From: Saccharina japonica
Taxonomy: Eukaryota; Sar; Phaeophyceae; Laminariales; Laminariaceae
Assembly (NCBI GenBank): GCA_008828725.1
Contig: MEHQ01000532.1
Coordinates: 351,867 to 415,866, forward strand
Length of the DNA: 64,000 nt
Direction: 5' to 3'
Position 1 is the first letter of the stretch; each line of letters opens with the position of its first letter. This document shows positions 1-12,400 of this stretch, one piece after another. The position numbers and the translations under genes are program-made. Under the pieces are notes generated by a model. It worked only from the letters and a program-made list of their open reading frames with translations. It was not told the DNA's origin and did no database searches.

Positions 1-1128
1 CTCTACAATGCGATAGGAGGGATAGCTTTGTACCCCAGGCGTGTCTGACAGGGCACAACGCATACGTGGGCCATGCCTCTGTAGTGCGGCAGGCGTTTCT
101 GGCTGACTATTAATACACTCCTCAACTGAAGAACTCTACCCTATGAGACATGCCTTACCGTTGGAACTCCATTTATTGGGCTTTTCAGGCTTTCGTTGAA
201 TATAGGGTTTGGACGGACCATGTATACGTACGGTACGTCGAAGACGAGTCGTGGAGAGTTTTGCCAACAGCTCAACAGCATGCGTCCCCTTTACATATGG
301 TGTATGGTTGTCGACGTTTGGACCCGGAGGGGGGGGGGGGGTGCACTCATGTCATGCATGGCCGTAGTCGTGGGTCTGTCTCCCCTACAGTAGTAACCTA
401 CCATTAGCCGCAGAGAAGATTAGCAACAACCAATACGCAGGCAGGCTCTCTGCCGGACGAGAGCCATGACCAACAGTAACAATTATTGTTGTGCGTCAAC
501 TGTAACTATTGTTGTGCGTCAACAGGAACTACTGTTGTGTGTTACTGTTGTGCGTACTGTCTACCTGCGGGGAGGATGTCCGACACTGATGATACCCCGT
601 CAATCGGTGAGATGAGGCACGACGTCGAGGAGTCTATGCCACCGTATAGAAATGTGTACCTAATTGTGTTGCCAGTTAGGTAAGGGTACTTGATTGTGTT
701 GCCAGTTAGGTTCCTAACATCAGTCAGGGGCTACATTTATACCTCACCCAGAAAACTGCCTTCGACAAACAAACAAAAAGGTACGCGGGATCCAGTAGTA
801 GCCGGCGAATAAATAAAAACCTACTGTAGTACCACTATGTACCATGACATAGGTACCGCGATTTTATATTAATAGTTAACCCAATCGGCGATTATCTTAC
901 CGTACATATTGGTACTTTGACGTATGTGCGTACACTAAACCTATTGGATAATTCCACTCTGTCCCATAACATAAGGCGCTATTGAATATTAATAGTTAAT
1001 GCAATAGTTCCTTATATAATGGGTAATTCCTCCATGGAGGAGCCCCGTCATACACAAACGTTTCGACGCAAAATGGACGCCTCCGCCCCCCTGCCGTAAG
1101 TAAGTGACAATGATGGTCTGGGGCCCAC
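1..1128. other. Left flank / downstream intron of the giant gene
   Basis: It holds a plus-oriented fragment of the poly-C-ended repeat (about 310-385, next to a G run), a degenerate 22-bp repeat around ATTGTTGTGCGTCAAC (475-560), a doubled 29-bp unit with TTGTGTTGCCAGTTAGGT (656-711), and AT-rich sequence with two similar TATTAATAGTTAA segments (about 855-1000). No convincing exon. Confidence 0.6.
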
Positions 1129-1254
1129 CTTGTTTCCGAAGCTGGGCGGGACGAGGTGCAGCATGTCTTGCAGCCGAGCGCCAGCAGCGAGGTAGGCGAA
1201 CTCTTTGCCCGTGGTCCACTTGAACAGGGCACACCCAAGGGACCACATGTCGCC
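1129..1254 (-). CDS. Exon 40: pseudokinase F-helix region (last exon found)
   Basis: 42 codons, phase 0 to 0. Acceptor TACGACAG|GGC, donor AACAAG|GTGGGC. GDMWSLGCALFKWTTGKEFA is kinase subdomain IX with the conserved Asp (DxWSLG). It continues to LQDMLHLVPPSFGNK. Subdomains X-XI and the stop codon must lie to the left, probably outside the window. No convincing exon was found in the first 1.1 kb. Confidence 0.82.
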
Positions 1255-3430
1255 CTGTCGTACGGACGAATATGTGTATGCATTGTCACGTGCAGATGAG
1301 GCATACCAGGTATAAAGTGGGCGCCAAACGGGGGGGGGTAAGTTAATACGGGTTTTAAATGGCAAAAAAGGAGCTGGAATAATCATCTTCATTGTTTGCT
1401 TGATTCATCACATTGGGCTTTCATATTTTGTCGTACAGCTACGTAGCGGCCTTTGAGTGGTTGGTGGCTGCTGTACATTTACCAGGTGTGCTGCCCGGAC
1501 AGGACCGGATGACCAATAAACGTAATAACAACAAGTACGGTATTCACAAAAGCCACTGCAAGTAAGTAGGCTAGCTCTGTGGGTGAGGTCCAGTGAGTTT
1601 GGGTGAGACAAACAGCTCCAAACCGACAGTAGTTGCCACAAACTGCTGTAAACGTAAACTAATAAAACAGAAAAACCAATGGAATACGGGAAGAACCACC
1701 GGCGGGTCAGGAAGCCTCATCTAATTAAAAAATGCTCATTTTTTCATGGTCGATAGAAGGACATAAAAGAAAACAACAGGCATGAAATCGCGACGATGCT
1801 TCCGTACGAGTATACTTGTATGCTGCTACAAATTGTAAATACTTCACACCTCAGACAGACAGATAATTATCTATCCATCTATATATCTACTGTATCTATC
1901 TATCCATCTATATCTACATTAGACAATCTACCGTTGTTCCTCACCTATCGTCGTGAGAGGTTGTACAGGATCTGCATAGTGCAGATCCAACCTGTAGGAA
2001 ACACGCGCTAGATCATGCGGGTTATGCGAGTTCACACTCGTCAACAAGAGCTAAATCATCCCCAAGATCGGGAAACTATCTTCCTTGTAAGGTCTACTGC
2101 TTATATATAGATCATGAAGTGGTACGTAATTGGTCCGAGGTGATAAATGCTTTGTTTTGGATAACAACGCGGTTCGTGCCTTCGCCGAGGTCTCGCCGCA
2201 GAGCTCGAACTCTGGCGGAGCAGTGGTGACGGACCCGAACCCCTCCGGAGTGCAAAGCAGGCCAGGAGTGACTCGTTGAGTTTGAGAGGGTACCTACAAG
2301 AGGAGGAGACGAGAGAAGGCGCGAGTAAAACAAACGAACTGATATTTTTCGTAAGATACATGTTGACGTATGCACGCTGCGGTTGGTTGACTAAACGAAG
2401 GGAGTACCGCTTTTCCATCAATACCAACATACTATGTAGAATGCTCTGTACAATATAGGCGTGGCGCATGACGCTAAACAGGAATGCGCTCACTCGTGCT
2501 AACAGCAGGCACGTACGTGTCGAACAGGACGTCATAATCCCACCGCACTCATAGGCCTTATCTGCAGTATAGGCATCGAACATGACGCTATCGTCGTACC
2601 TGTTGTTAGTCCGAACCCCTTCTCGATACCTATGTATCGGTGGCCTCACCTTGAGGCATTGGTAACCCCCTAGCTTTGCCCGTCTTTTTTCGTCCAGGTA
2701 CACGTTTCCCGCGTTGATGTTGCGATGGATACCACCGTCGGCGTGAAGGGCGGACAGTCCGTGGGCCACCTGGGCGGTTCAAGCGGCGAGACGCAAATTC
2801 TCGGCGAACGTTTTCTGACTCCCTGACTACAACAACAAAATAATACGTATACTCTAGAGCATTATTCAAGCGCTGACTGGCTTCGGCAGGAGTATCATCA
2901 TCGTGAGAGAGTCAATCAAAGCAGCGGGTGGCTGCATGTTACGGTAGATGGGCGTCGTGATTTTTTTCTGACTGGCGGTGAGCCCTTCACCCATTCTCGC
3001 TGAACTGCCATCGGTGCTAGACTAGAGTATATTTGTTGGTATCCTTTCGTAGCCTTTGGGGTCGGTCACCTCGGGTTGAAATACATTATTTTTTGGGGGG
3101 GGTCAGGTGTAGAACTGCTAAATTGTTCTCCCCATTTTGCTAAAGTAGTTCTAAATTGTTATTGAAGATTATATTCGTGCCGCTCGAATATAAAAACTAA
3201 TTAATAACGCCTTGACTTATTCTCCAGGACGATTAACCTTGGAATTTCAAATCCATCAATCGAAACGTGAAGCCCATTGCTTCACACTAAAAGCATTGTA
3301 TTGTTGTATTTTGCATTGTGTGGAATATTTTTCATTGAGGTATATTCTTCCACTCCAGAGTTTTGTTCTGGAGCCCGTCCCGCCGTCCTGTGTGACCACG
3401 GGCAATATGTTTCGCGGTCAGATAATTAGG

Positions 3431-3481
<51 letters not shown>

Positions 3482-6400
3482 CAAGTCAGGAGTATCGTGA
3501 GCACTACAGCATGTAGGTGCTACCTCTTATATGTATATCTATACATATTATATATATATATATATCGCAGCGCGCACGTCCTCAGGTAAGGCGGTGCCAG
3601 AGCGCGGGTCACAGAGGGCCGTGCGAAAGGCGCATTTATTTATGCTGTAGGGGTGCTGTAGCGCCTACATTTTCTTGGCCTCCTCACTTGTGGAACTCGG
3701 GCCCAAAAAACAAACAAGTTATGGAAAACAGTGCGCGTGCAAAAACAGGACACCTACGTAATAAGAAACAGGAAAGCTGGTCCAGGCTGGATTTCTTATT
3801 TGAGAAAGGGTGCTTCCACACTGATTTCAAGGTAACGGCTATCGAATTTCTTATTTTCCCTCTAACTATATATCAGCCTGGCGTTCTTATTAGCCTGTGT
3901 TTATTGTTAGTAGGTGTCTGGTACTACTGTTTGTTAAACCTCTTTGAAACTTGAAAGGCGAAAGGGGAACAAAGCAATGACGATCACGTACAGCATCGTC
4001 CACGAGTTCAATAAGTAGTAGTAACTCCGCGCTGCTGGATTGGGAGATGATACAGTACACTGCAAGGAGTGTGTAGACGCAGGCTACGATCGGGGTGCAC
4101 CGTGTGTTTTTTTCTGGGGGGGGGTCACTTGAGGGGCTCCATACCCAGCTCTAAAACTGATCTGGGAGGAAAACGAAAGTTCTACCCGATGAATACTCCG
4201 TCTCATGGAAATTATGTCACCACAAGAATAATATACCGACGATTTTAGGTTAAGGGCCCCGACCATTCAGAAGCCTTTTCAACCAAAAGGTGTTACCTCT
4301 ATCGTAGCACGCTTCTGTATAGCACACCCGCACCATGATACCAGTGAAGCACTGTAGTCGAACCCGAGACCGCCCACCCGATCAAAATAGGCGGCTTGCA
4401 AGGGCGTGGTTCTCGGTGACGTTTCGTCGTTGTCTTTTGGCCTCGAAGAAACTATCCCGGCCTACTGTTCGTAGTACTTGCAGGTAACTAAATGTAGAAA
4501 ACACAAATTAATTGTAGACACAATTAATGGGATCCCAACCAAAATCGTTTCCTAAAACAAAGTGGTTGATCCACGTTGATGCTCATTTCATGCTCCACAT
4601 TGTCGTGGCGCAAATATAATACTACCACGAGGTACCTAAATATAATAACCTTTTATACATCAGCATTCAATAAAAACGGTGCTTGCATTTCGGGACCGAG
4701 TTGTAGTACATTTATACTACTGCTGTGACTCAAATAAGTACAAACTACTGTAGTACAATTTTACGGGGGACCATAGTAAATAGGACCAAATATTGTTTAT
4801 AAAAAAAAATGGTTTTATGTTGGTTTTGTGTATACCGTAGGCCATATTTACTATGGTCCCTTGCAATAGTATTGTCCACGTGTTTTCTCCCCCGATGGAG
4901 TGTTTGACAGCACCTCGACCAAAAGCACGACAAATGTTTGTTACCCAACAGAGGCGCCAGCACATCGGCACTGGGCACTGGGTAGTCCTTCCTACGGCAG
5001 TATATAGTCGACTGTACGTAAGGAGTATTACGGGGGACGACAACCCATATATTTGCCTATTTGTTTTGCTAACAATATCTCGTCCTATTTACTAGCATTT
5101 ACTACAGTCCCCCTGAAATAGTGGATTGCCTTCCTGTACTCGTTTTGTGGTACGCACATGCCCAGTCCACCGACCGATTCGTGTCGGCACCCGGACCTCT
5201 CGTAGGGCTTGCGCTTGTGCATGTAGTAGTGGCAGGCGCGCACGTGCCTGGCGGACCCGGAACTCTAGACGCCGGCCAGGGTACCCTCGGGGCTATCGGC
5301 TATTGTACGTAAGGACCACGTAGTGAAACGGCTCCCCGCACTCGTTTGGTGGCCCACCGACCGATTTATGTATTCACCCGGACCTCTACGGCCTGCACCC
5401 TTGCTGTAGGGGCAGGCTCGCACGTACCTAGCGGACTTAGACCCCTAGACACCGGGGAGGCGCCCTAGAGGATATCGTCCGTTGTACGTAAGGATGAGTG
5501 CCAGACCTTCCCGCACTCGTTTTGTGGCACGTACATACCCAGCCCACCGATCTGTTCGTTTACTCACCCGGACCTCTACTGAGCGCCTCGTATTTTTCGC
5601 ATGTAGGGGCAAGCGCGCGCGCACGTACCTGGCGGACCCAGACCTCCAGACGCCGGGCGGGCACCGCCGGGGCTATCGCTCCCACCCGGTCCACCACCTC
5701 CGCCTTCCGCGCATTGGCGTCCGATACGATCGATCTCTCGAGCAGGCTCCCCTCGCCTTCCTCCGCCCTCGTATTATGCCTTTTTTGTTTCGGCCCGACG
5801 GCTGGTGTGCCTAGGCTGTCGCGGTTGGTTCGGGAGCGATCGCGATCGCCATCGCGACCCTCCCCCCCTCCTGCGGCGGCAGTGGTGGTCTCAGTTACAC
5901 CCCGTAGCAGGCCGAGGTGGTCCTCTATCGAGCCGCCGGGACAAAACTCCAGCAAGACTAAGACCACCTCTCCCCCCGTGGTCTGCACCCCCCGCTCGTC
6001 GTAGGTCGCGATGCGGTGCGGGTGGGCGCTGTGAACCTTCACCAAGGAAGGGTTTCGAATTTCCTGGTGTGTAAAAGAAGTACACAGGTTACGTCAAGAT
6101 TCGCACCACCGAAAATAGTAGGTCATAGGACGTGTTGCGAGGGGGCACACGTACGAATATAATAATCAGAACCAAATATGGTATATATGTAACCTTAAGG
6201 GAGTAATATGTTTTTTGGGTCAATCTTGAGTTCTGATTAATACCCCCCCCCCGTACTGTTAATATGAGATATTCAGCATATACCACTATGTCCGGAAACC
6301 TAAGAACCGTCTGGGGGGCAATGTATCGCATTACTGCAGGCGCCCCCGGTGGAATGGCAGGTGAATCTCGCCCCTGTTAGAGTAAAGGCCGTGGGTTCGA

Positions 6401-9400
6401 GCCCCCACGAGTGCATGTTCGTAGGGACTTTTCTCACAAAAACAAATATTGACTAGCGGAAAGCGCGAGAGCGTGAGTTACCAAAATTCGATGGAAATCG
6501 ACTGGCGTCGGGAATGCTGAACCCTCTGCGCGATACGAATCAAGGCACGAACCGTAGTGGGGAGGAGGAAGAAGAGCCTGATTTGTGACCCCGAATCTAA
6601 GTTACGACTAGGGAGTGAGAGGGGCAGAAGTGCATAGATGATAAATGGGATGGAAAACAAAACTAAAACTAAAACATTACAGTAGGGGATATTCGCACCG
6701 GAAGTACAGTACACATAGGATGTATGTACTGAAGCATATAGTACTTTGCCCCTGTAATTTAAGGGTCGTCTGCCGTTCGGGCATTAACGTTGCTGATAAG
6801 GGGAGATTCGCGCCCGTTGAATGCATGCTGGAGTTTGGTAGAATGTACCTCGTATTACGTACGCTGCCCAGAAATGTAAGGATCGTTTGGATGCTACTGG
6901 AATAGGAATTTCCCCAAACGCTCTTTATGGTACCGGATAGGGTGGTAGGGTTAGTTGTATGCGTGCATAAACGTTGTACGTAGAAAGGATGGAATAGTCG
7001 CCCCTGTCATGGCACCAGGGTTGTTGTTGACCTATCCGGAAAGGACATTGCATAACGGTTCGGGTTAGAGTACAGTAGAAGCACCCCATCATGGCTCCTC
7101 GTGGCCCCTCTCATCGCTCGATCTCTCTCTCCAACCTGCCGCTCCCCAACTTTCCGGGTAGGTCACACACAGGCACGTGGTTAGGTAGGTAGCTGGAGGT
7201 AGGTTTCCTGGAACCTGATGAAGTGGCGTACATGCTATCGTGACATGTCGAGATCAGGCAGGAAAGTGATGTGCATGTGGTACTGTGACCCTCCTGCTCA
7301 TAAACATGCTTTCAGGCACAATGAAGAGCCAAACGAATCGGAACCAGTGATGAAACAGCAGCGGTGGTTCCACGATTTTGGACCTAATCACCTGTTGGAA
7401 GAGTCGCATATACCTGAGGCGTTGCTAATTCGAAGGGCCCAGAGCGAGGCTATAACCCATTACCTACTTCAAATGGTCACAAATGGTGGGTGAAGGCGTA
7501 GAAGAAGACAACAGTGAAAGAAATATGAATACTCTGTTTTTTTTCGAGGCTTTTCCGATGAGCCTGCACAGGGTTAGAACTCTTCGCTTTAGACGAAAGA
7601 TGCAAAGATGATGCGATGGTCGACGGCACTTTCACCTCCTCGCAGGCACCCGTCAAGGAATTTCCTCCCACTCAAACTAATACCTCAAATCGACAAGGAC
7701 CGGCCTTGATGGGCCCAACCCGATTTATATAGTCCGCCAGCCAATGAGCTTTCTCTATCCACGTCCCAAAATATCTCCTCTATCAATAATGCCCAGGCTG
7801 AACGCGGATGTGAAGACATTGTCCCGAGAGCGCATCATGCGGTGTAGACACTACTACTGTGACACGTATACATGTCGTGACTTGTACTATATATGGATAG
7901 ATTATGTCGTGACGTGCATATCGTGGGGTCGACAGCAAAGTGGAGCGTGTGGGGCATCGAGTTTGGCTCCCAGGTGTCTGTTTGAGGGCATTGCAGCTTG
8001 CCTGTTGGTTAACTTTAGTGAGTCGCGTGGCTCGAGAATTCCCAACAGCTAGTTCCTCCTACAGCGGCCAAAATGTATGATTTGCGGCTCGATGATGAAC
8101 TCGCCCGTGCTGATCTCGGAAGCGAGCCCCTCTCCACGTACCAATGCCTTAGTGTCTAGGAACACATAATACCCATTTTGCAGCTCTAAACAACTCAAGT
8201 TCCTGGGCGCAAAATTGACGCCGGAGAGCCAATCGAACCCACGCACAGCTCTTGTTGGCCATATTTCGCTTCCCACCATGAAACGACTATTGTACTGTCC
8301 CATAGTTGAGCTCCAAGGTCCCCTATAATCCAAGCACAAAAGAGCTATGCAGGTCATAACCGAACCCGCGCACAACCTTTGTCGGCCATATTCCACCTAT
8401 GGGGAGAAGCGCGATATGACCCACAAAGGTTGTGCGTGGGTTTGACTCTCGCCAGTGTCGCTTTTTCGTCCCTAAATTGTAGATTCTTGGGGCTAAGTTA
8501 TGGTTATCATGCGCTTCTAGATCTTAGATAGTAAATTACGTGGCCAGGGATTCGTCTCAGAGATCAACGCTGACAAGACTATCATCGACTCCCGAAGCAC
8601 TCGTTTCTTCGTTAGAAGGGGCTACTTATGTTAGCCGCGTGACTACAGGGGTCCAGCCGGTATTGCCTGCGAACGAGCATTCAGTACGTCTATTACGGAG
8701 GGGACACATATAAATGTAGTACTACGGAGGACCATAGTAAATAGGATCAAACAATGTTAGTAAACAGTGGTAGATTTCTGTGTGTGCCGTAGTTCCTATT
8801 TACTATGCCCCCCCGGAATATTCAGAACCTACGATGGACCAAAATATCATATATCACTCTGTGTTCACACACCGTAATTGGTTCTGATTACTATCTTTCC
8901 CCGCAAAAACAAAGATACAAACGGAAAACGAACCTGCACCGACGATGTATGCGGCCATTTCAGGGGTGGAACTCCTCGCCCCTGCAGGTTGCAGACAGAC
9001 TAGTATCATGGAAGTGTATGTCCCGTTGGTAAACCTTCCAGGCGTACACACCCGTACCACTCGTACCTGAATGCGGTAGGCCTCCCTCAGCAGAACAGCC
9101 ACCTCCTCCTGCCCCCGGCAGGGCAAAAATCGGCAAACGTAGCGCTTTCCAGTCGCCGCGTCTCTGACCCTGCACGTCATGTTCTGCGCAGGACACAACC
9201 AACCGCATGGTAAGGGCCATTCTTTTCGAGCAACTTTTCCCCACAATTTCCAATAGGTTTCTCCAAACAATAAAGGAAAAAGAGGAAATATTTCCATTTT
9301 TTGGGAAATTCTTCAGGGGGGGGAAAATGATTGGAAGGCTTTCGCGTTCCAATCAATAAATGGAGAAACAAAATGGAAAATTATGGAAATACAGAAAGTT

Positions 9401-12400
9401 GCGAGAAAACAAATATTGGAAAGTTTGGATATTCATGGCTCCGATGAGAATGGCCGTAAGTAATGTGTGGTAGCCGGCATGAATGGCAGCTTTTGAGGCG
9501 TTCCTCAGTAGGGTTTGCACTTTCGAGGCCGATTATTTGGTATACTGTCGGAGTTTTCTCCACGGGGGGGATGCCGAGTAAGGCATGTCTTATCGAGTTG
9601 GAGTGTATCAGTGTTTTTATCAGGGGGGAGCACACTTTGGATGAAGCAGTCACTTGGTTAGATTAAATTGGGAGCTCCTCATACCCAAAAATCTCCATGT
9701 AATTGAGTGTATCAATCTTGTATGGGGGGGGCACAATTTGGATGGATTTTTCACTTGGTTAGATTTGATTGGGAGCTATCCCAAGCATCTTCATGTATGG
9801 AGTGTATCGATTTTTCACGGCGGGGGACACAATTTGGATCAATCCGTCACTACTTGGTGGATTTTGAGTGGTAAGGCACACACCCGTAAAATGTCACCCC
9901 TTCAGATTTGATTGACGGTGAAACGTCGGTTAGGAGTCGGTAAAGGCATTCACTTATAAGGGGGACTGCATTATTGGTATACGTTTGTCATGTACTCAGG
10001 TATGCTTGATAGAACCTTCCATGTTTTTCGAGTCACTGGATTCTATAGGAATGGTTTATCTTTTGTCCGTATATGCGGATGGTATGGTTGGAATAAGCCG
10101 CTGCGCATTGTCAAATGGCAAATGGGACAACAATAATGTTTGGATCTGGTGTGCACAAGGAATAGTACCTCGGTCATGAAAGTACAGGATGAGACACCTA
10201 CTTCAGCGAGAAACCAAAATATCAATTGCGGCTGGATTTCATCTGTAGGATTCCGTGCCTTCTCCACTACTAACCACACCAGTAAAACAGTGACATGGCT
10301 CCCATAACTTATCAATTCCGTTTACGTCTCACCCTGACGTTGCAGGTGGTATATTATATAGACTGGTGCTACGGTAGAGGAGGAAGGGGGGGGGGGGGGG
10401 GGGGGGCCTACGCCACACTCTACGGTGCGAGGGTTGAACACAAAAAAAAACTACGAATGTGCCCGAACATCATCCACGACTGGTGCGCTACTCGTACGCA
10501 CTAGCGGCAAGAACTTTGCGCATAAAAAAAAAACTTATGATGTGATAATGTGTCCCACTACAAATACGGGGGCGGGGGGTGTACTCATATTGTGCATGGC
10601 CGTAGTCGTATGACCATAGACCCTCGCACCCCTACAATGCCGGGACGGAGCACGTTGGGTTTTCACCAACCAGGCAGACATTGCTTGCACCAAGCGCGAA
10701 GCGCCGTGAGGTATTGGGCGAGTCGCATGGAGGGTGAGCTGCATCCTGCTAAGAACCGCCTCTGAGGCGGACTTGCATATGGACGACAGCTTCAACCTTC
10801 AACGAGTTAATTTAATTTCTGGTGTGGCCACTTCCAGAGACAGCAATGGGAGCACTATGTAACTGCCTCGCGGGTGCCTTACCATATACACACTACGTGA
10901 TACGATCTTCCCCCCTGTGCGGAGCAAAGGTTCTCCACCACGTACAAATGATATAACTAGACTGCCAGCTTTGGTGACCGCCAAAAAAACAAAACGGTAC
11001 CCTGGTTGTCTAGCTCACGCAGTGAGAGGCGTGTTTTACAGCGTCGTTGCCAATCGACGCCAACCCAACCTATAACTATATAATGTATTTATAGGGGGGA
11101 GGAGGGGGGGGGTATGATGCCATTATTTTCACTACCGATTTTATGCCACTCGGGCGAGAGCCCCTGTATCTCGTTGGCGAAGAGTAACACACAATTACAT
11201 GCCGGTACATATCGCCCGAAAGAAAATCTCAAAACTTGACCGAGGGGCCCTAAGCGGCTGAAAACTAAAAAAAAAAACTAAAAAGCAACCCCTCTACCAC
11301 CGTCCCTGTCTAACATTAGTTGGTCTCGGCCAACGGCTGCTTGTGGCGAGCTCCGTTCTAACGCTGGCAGCGCCCTTTCAGCATACGTACGTAGCCTTTA
11401 CGAATTGATCCAGCTTCGAAAATTAAGAAATCATTGTTTTGATACGTACTGTAATCCACACTACTGAAACTCCTCATAGAACCCGTTTGAGCACTGCACC
11501 CAATCGTTTTGGAGACGAACAGCTTGGAACTACAGTCGGGCCCTTTTCTACGCAGTATGCTTCAAAACGGTCATCTCCGCAACAGACCTGCACCTACAGC
11601 GTGTGGGGGACAAACAACTTTCAAAGTTCAAATCGGGGCGTTGTTTTTTTGCAGAAGCTACGGTTGTCTCAATAGTCCTGCACCCCAGTTGTTGGGTGAA
11701 AACGACTTGACATTAAGAGTAAGGGTCCTTTCTTCACTTGTCAAACAGATCATCTCAACGAACCTGCGCCAAACATGTGGGGGACACCGTCCTTGAAATT
11801 CGAGTGGCAAAACCTATCCTCAACAGACAACAACAGACCTGCATGTCCTGGAAGTCGGCGATGAACTCCCAACGGAGTCGAGCCAGGGACTGCAACCGCC
11901 GCTCCATGGTGTCCAGCACCGCACAGAAAGCGCGCTGACCGGCCTCCTGCCTCTCCCGAGGGGCGGCCTCAGCTGACCGTCGAAGCGACTCGTCGCCTCG
12001 ACGTTGTAGCTGCAAACAAAAACAAAAAGCAAGGGAACGGTGACCAGGGACGGGCGCGATGGGTTAGAAGCCGTCGGTGATACAAAAAGTATCGCAAAGC
12101 CAATGTAGTTGGTACTTTGCGGTTTGGTGTGGTCTAGGTATCTATTGCCATAGCGTGCCCGGGGAGACAGTATTGGGTGACTTTGGGTTCACGGCGACAC
12201 AACACGAAATGGTGTGTTGGCTGTGGACGAGGCATGCGTCATGTTGCAGTATCTGTCTACTGCTGTGTACAAGTTGCTCTCTAGAAGCGCAAGCACCTCT
12301 CCGTTGTACATCACGCCTTCGCTTTTCTACCGCGCGGGTCGTCTGCCGCTTCTGATCACAGCTCGAACAAAACTCACTCACTCCTGCCCGACGCATGGCA

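Larger units (their letters stand above)
2770..5628. other. Intron 37
   Basis: It contains an AAC microsatellite (3431-3482), a TA run (about 3548-3565), an M2-type MITE (3748-3919), two M1-type MITEs (4762-4869 and 5029-5120), and at its right end three tandem units carrying decayed copies of the exon 37 end (5121-5690). The stretch 2880-3420 has no clear feature. Confidence 0.6.
6064..9066. other. Intron 36
   Basis: It contains a small inverted repeat ending TAATCAGAAC (6161-6241), a SINE (6350-6665), a foldback-like block (8060-8510), and an M1 MITE (8723-8820). A 91-codon plus-strand open frame at 7218-7493 has no recognisable domain. The stretch 7500-8050 shows nothing. Confidence 0.55.

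Noticed and set aside
565-633. Possible last kinase exon (69 nt, phase 0 to 0, donor CCGCAG|GTAGAC)
   Set aside because: Its translation does not resemble kinase subdomains X-XI and the acceptor is poor.
3212-3589. Frame with a poly-Asn stretch
   Set aside because: Product of the AAC microsatellite in intron 37.
5482-6074. Plus-strand frames opposite exon 37
   Set aside because: Antisense shadows of a GC-rich coding exon; the minus frame carries kinase motifs.
7218-7493. 91-codon plus-strand frame in intron 36
   Set aside because: No recognisable domain, no splice or promoter context, and codon pattern unlike the exons of the giant gene.
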